Program-made: the position numbers and the translations under genes
NCBI GenBank assembly: GCA_031769625.1
Contig: JAUIMM010000200.1
Location: 53,962,001 to 54,026,000, forward strand
DNA length: 64,000 bases
Source of the DNA: Taudactylus pleione
Lineage: Eukaryota > Chordata > Amphibia > Anura > Myobatrachidae
Reading direction: 5' to 3'
In this document: positions 49,501 to 55,500 of the stretch, one piece after another
Layout: the number at the start of each line of letters is the position of its first letter
Numbering within the stretch: position 1 is the stretch's first letter
The notes under the pieces: model-generated
The model's input: the letters and a program-made list of their open reading frames with translations, nothing else
What the model was told of the DNA's origin: nothing
Database searches by the model: none

Positions 49501-52500
49501 TGAATCAGGCCCTTTATACGCCATCCACAAGTATTTGATGCGGGGGATGCAGGCATAATGTCGACATGTTCACTCCATACTTGCCTACTTTTGTAAAAGC
49601 ATTTCAGGGAGATTGTGAAAGTAGCACCTATGAGCGCGGTTGTACAGTGGGCGTGTACTGCTACATCTGAGAGGCGTGTCCTAAACTTGATTTACTTCCA
49701 AATGTAAATGAGCCCAAAAGCAGTTAGTAAGATCTATTTGTTGATGAAAACACACTAATACTTCTCAGAAAATGCATGTAGCCATAGAGATCATTGTGCC
49801 TTATAACCAATGCAGGAAATTATACTAATGATCCCATTTGAATGTATATATCTCTCTGAGTTTTCCGTTTATAGAACAGCTTTATAACGGAGGTAAGGTG
49901 CAATCAGGGAGATTGTCAGGGAGACTCCCTGAAATAGTAGCAATCAGGGATAGTTGGCAAGTATGATTCAATATGTTGATAACCAAAATGTGAAATCCTG
50001 ACACTCTCAGAATGTCGACATTAGGGTTAGGCTGCGGGATGGAAGGGTTAGGGTTAGGCTGCGGGATGGAAGGGACATTAGGGTTAGGCTGCGGGATGGA
50101 AGGGACATTAGGGTTAGGCTGCGGGATGGAAGGGACATTAGGGTTAGGCTGCGGGATGGAAGGGACATTAGGGTTAGGCTGCGGGATGGAAGGGACATTA
50201 GGGTTAGGCTGCGGGATGGAAGGGACATTAGGGTTAGGCTGCGGGATGGAAGGGTTAGGGTTAGGCTGCGGGATGGAAGGGTTAGGGTTAGGCTGCGGGA
50301 TGGGAGGGACATTAGGGTTAGGCTGCGGGATGGAAGGGACATTAGGGTTAGGCTGCGGGATGGAAGGGACATTAGGGTTAGGCTGCGGGATGGAAGGGAC
50401 ATTAGGGTTAGGCTGCGGGATGGAAGGGACATTAGGGTTAGGCTGCGGGATGGAAGGGACATTAGGGTTAGGCTGCGGGATGGAAGGGTTAGGGTTAGGC
50501 TGCGGGATGGAAGGGTTAGGGTTAGGCTGCGGGATGGGAGGGACATTAGGGTTAAGTTGCGGGGGTAGGGAGGTTAGGGTTAGGCTGCGGGATGGGAGGG
50601 TTAGGGTTAGGCTGCGGGGTGGGAGGGTTGGGCTGCAGGATGGAATGGTTAGGGTTAGGCTGCAGGGGTAGGGAGGTTGGGGTTAGGCTGCAGGATAGGA
50701 GGGTTAGGCATACATGCCTACCCTCCCAGAATTCATGGGAGGCTCCTGATTTTTCGGGTAACCCCCCCGCAGCCCCGGAAGTGTAGGCACTTCTCCCGCA
50801 TTCTGCCCACTTCCTAGAGAGGAGGGCAGAATGGGGATATTATTAGCGGGGATCGACAGGTCCGTGCGTTGGAGGCAGGGCCTAATGACGCAATTCTATG
50901 AAAATCATTTAGCCCTGCCTCCCAATTCAAACATGCATCGTTACATCAAATTCCCGTTAGGGGAGGGGGCTTAATGATGCAATCCGGTCCGCCCCACCCC
51001 TAACTCCGCCCACCTGCTTCTTCATCCGGGGAGGAGAATTTATAAGTCGGCAAATATGGGCTTAGGGAGGGGAGGATAGGGTTTGGCTGCGGGATGGGAG
51101 GGTTATGGTGCGTATACACGGTACGATTTTAATGAACGATATGAATGATAACCATCAATCGTTCATACCATTCATTTTTATGCAGCGAACGAACAACAAT
51201 GCACGTTCCCGCATGGACATACAGGCCAACTTGGACGATTTCAACATGATTTGCATGTCAAGAGATGACTTCACTGAAATATCTATCAGTGTGCACTGCC
51301 AAATTCGTTTGCCCTGCACTACAGAAAGGTGAAGGGAAATCTATCAGCGATATCGTTGGTTGTGCAGGTTGTACCGTGTGTATGCAGCATTAGTGTTAGG
51401 CTGCGGGGGTAGGGACGTTAGGGATCAGGAATAGGGGGTGGGGGTGGGGGGGGGGGAGGGGAGGAGTATACTTACCAGAAACGCTGCTCCGTCAGAGGTC
51501 TGCGCCATAGCTGCTCCACCTATGGCCCGGAAGACACCTCTGCGTGCAGATAAGTCACCGCTAGATGTCCAGGGACGGTTTGTTGACATTATATCATGTC
51601 AATATTTGGTACTTAGGGTTAGGCACCCCCAGGAGGTTAGGGTTAGGCACCCCCCACCCGCCCGAAGATTTAGGATTAGGCTGCGGGGAAGGGGGGGGGG
51701 TGGGTTAGATTTAGGCACTTGGGGGCGGGGGGGGGGGGGGGGGGAGGTTAGAACACAGGTTCTCAAACTCAGTCCTCAGGACCCCATACAGTACATGTTT
51801 TCCAGGTCTCCTCAGTGAGATATTCGCTGCACCTGTGGATCTTTTAAGATGTGTTAGTGAGTAATAAATACACCTGTGCAGCTGTTGGGTGACCTGCAAA
51901 ACGTGACCTGTGCGGGTTCCTGAGGACAGAGGGCCTGATTCAGACCCGCTCACGAGGGCTGAGCGCTCGCAAGCGGGTCAATGTTGGCCAAGTGCACATG
52001 ACGGAGGCGGCTCCGTCGTGCGCATGCGCGAGACCCGAATAACGACAGCCAAGCCGTCATTATGGGTCTCGCACCAAAGGGGGCGTGCTGTCGATGGCGA
52101 ATGACAGCACGCCCCCTTTGGTGGGCGTGCCGGGGGTGTAGCTGCCCAGACGGAGGCGCTCCCATGGGAGTGGGAGTGCTTTTGGCTCTAATAGAACCAA
52201 AAGCACTCCAGGGCTTGTGGCAGACGAGACCCTACCACAAGGGTCTCGTCGCAAGCCCGATGGTCGCGACCATCATTTTGGCCGCTCGCTATAGCTGTGG
52301 GTGGTCAAAAAGAGGGACGGCCCTGATTCAGAGCGAGCGCTCTGTCAGAGCATCCGGCTCTGAATCAGGGCCAGAGTTTGAGAACCACTGGGTTAGAAAA
52401 TATACTTACCTGTCGGGATCTTCACTGTCGGGCTTCTGCTGTCGGCATGCGGCGGGCGGTAAATCATACCAATCCCGTAGTAACAGGCAGGATGTTTAAG

Positions 52501-55500
52501 TGACATTTTTACTCTCTCCGTGAACATTTCCAGCTGTAATCACAATTCTGCAGAGAAAGAGGCTCAGACCCAGAGTAATGTTCTGCTGGAAAAGCCCAAT
52601 AGTGGAATGTGGGCATAAATAAGATTTGCTCTGGCCCTGAATATACTTTATCACAGCTCAGTTGTTAATATAAAACAAGACTGTACTCAGGTCACATAAT
52701 ATTCAAATGTAGATAATGAAGTTAGAAGCAGTTACTGATCTCTTACTAATGATTATTTGACGTTTAGCTGAGTTTAGTTTAGATGCCAGAAACACAAAGC
52801 TTGAAGTTGAAGGGACTGAGGGGCATATGTATCAAGATGTTTTTTTTACATAAAATTATGTAGAAACTGCAGTGCAGGCTTGTCGACATTCTGGCTGCCC
52901 CCTTCAGGAGGGAGCAGCCAGGTCGGCATAGCAGGGGGGCATGGACGGTATAGGGGGTGCAGCCGGACATATTACCTGGCATTTGCGGGCGGAGTGCGGA
53001 GTCTGGTCATGCGATCGTGTCATAACTGTTGTGTTTTAACTGCGGTGGGTCCAGAGGGGTCGGCGTCCCCTGGGAGGCTTGCCTGCTTTTCCAGGGGAGG
53101 AGAGGGGAAGGGGGCCAGGAGCGGCACCCGATTTTCAGGAGGCTCTCGGACGAATTGGGAGGGTAGGCAGCAGAGCCGTAACTAGTCATTTTGGTGCCCT
53201 GTGCCAAAGGGACATAATGCACCCAAAAAAAGGGGAATGGCGTCATGGAGAAGGACCAGGGAAGAGATGGGGGAGGACAGGAGATGCTGGGGATGAAATA
53301 AGAGGAAGCTACAAGTGAGAATGATAATAAACAGAAATTTGACAGGACCAAACAGCGTCCCCTGCCCTGTGGTGCCCTGTGCGATGGCACCGGCCGCACT
53401 ACCCTAGTTACGGCCCTGGTAGGAAAGTATGCTGCATAATTTTATGTACTAATGGCACAATGCCTGAGATTTCCCAGAAATCTCCGGCAAAGTGCCAATT
53501 AGCACTGCAGATCACAGTCCCTATTTTTTAACAATGGGGATTACGATCTGACTCCTATGTGCTAAACAGGACTGGCATCAGGGGGGGGGGGGCAACAATC
53601 TAACCCCCCCTTCCCCGCAACCTGGAGTCCCGGGCAGGAAGGGGGGCCCGCCCCTAGTTTCTACCGCTAATACCAGAAGAGCTGCACAGTGACGGAGCAA
53701 AGCTGTCAAGGGTGCACAGAGCTATCCATCTATAACCGCTGCCCGCGCCCTCCTGATCATTGTAGTGGATCGAGATGGATCTATCCTATTCATTACTGTG
53801 GGGTCCATCCAGGCAGCCGCTTGCCGATGGCTGCCTGGTACAATAAAGGTTTTTGTATTTCCTTGTTGAGGCAAGGCACATGTGATGTCATTACATCCCG
53901 TGTGCCACACCACGGACAGAGGAGTCAGTCGGCCGCAGCACAAAGAAGAGCAGCCAGAAGACACAGAAGCAGGTAAGTGTCTGTGGGCTGCAAGGGGCTA
54001 GATGCGGGGCGGGCTGGAGAGACAGAAGGAGTGCTGTCTGGAGCTGGAGAGACACTGCAGGGCTGGAGTTGCAGAAACACGGGAACACGGAGGGGGGGGG
54101 GGATTTTGATAGTCCCTCACAATTTTTGACGACAGCCCTGGTTTCTAAATTCCAAAAAAAGCAAAAGCTTTTCAGAGTTTGGCCCTGGTAATTTACACCA
54201 TTTTCTTATGGTGTAAATTGCTTTAAACCTATGGAGGCTTAGGTACACACTATAAAGGTGCCTACGAACTTGACGATGTGCTCACGATCCGACATTGTGT
54301 CCGATTTCCCCTTGAACTCTCCCCAGCAGCTCCCCGGCAGTCGTGGGCACGATTTGGTGTAAAAACTGTCCAATGTGACAAAACGATCTATCGTGCCTCC
54401 TAACTATTCCAGTGCATTGTTACTAATGCTGGCCATACACAGGACGATTGATCAGACAATTTGGGCAGTTTCTACTGGTTGGACAGATCAATCATTTGAA
54501 AATAGTTGTATTTTGAGTCTTCTGCGACACTGATGCGCGTCCCCACCGTCGTCTAGTTGGATCGCAGATCAGATGGTTTTGCAGAGAGATCTCAACTGAT
54601 CGTGTAGGAATTGACACACATTATGTGATGTGATTGATCAAATTGTATGGTCTTATGTGAAATAGTTGCATTTTAAATACAAATCGTCCTGTATCTGAAG
54701 GGAAGAATTTTCAAGGGAAATCGTACAACTGATCTGACCAACTTTTGAATCTCACAGTGTATGGCCACCTTAAGATTGATCTGCCCTACAGCACGGCAGA
54801 TCTGAAGATGCGATGTACGACCTGTGGGGACGCGCATTGTGAGTGGACACTTACGATCTGGGCATATATTTTAAAAGATTTGTCATCACGATGCGTCAGA
54901 ATCGGGCAAATCATGTAAAGTATCGATAAGTGTGTAGGCATATGATTATCTGTCCAATCTGGCTGGTTGGAACAGAAATCTGGTAATGTATGGGAGCAAA
55001 TCACAATTGACCATGTGTTTCCAAACACTGGAAAACAGACAAAAATTATCAAATTGCTTAAATCCAATTGATTTAACCAGTTTGTCCGAGCAGACGTTTT
55101 TGTCTGTTTTCCGGAGTCTGGGAACAAATGGTCCATGGTTATTTGCTCCTATACATTACCAGACTTTCGTTCCAACCAGCCAGATTGGACAGAAACTATA
55201 GTGTGTATCTAGCTTCAGGAGCAGGAGAGAGATCTTTCGATTTCTCTCTCGCAGCCTCCGGACGGCTCTGGAAGCTGACACTGTGCGCATGCGCAGTGTC
55301 AGCTTCCACAGGAGAAGTCTTACAAGTCCTTCACAAATGTGAAAGACTTCCACAATTTGCTGGAGATATAACTCGCATGGACAGCGGTTCCCCTTAGTAC
55401 ATAGCAGGGATATTTTTATTAAAAATCTCTCCCACAGCCTCCAGCATTAATTGACACTTGGTGCATGCACAGTGTCAGCTTCTGTAAAAGACTTCTACAA

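Noticed and set aside
50007..50671. Long open frames on both strands of the 30-bp array (repeated decapeptides)
   Set aside because: The unit length is a multiple of three without stops, so frames are open by construction; there is no start context, splice site or conservation signal.
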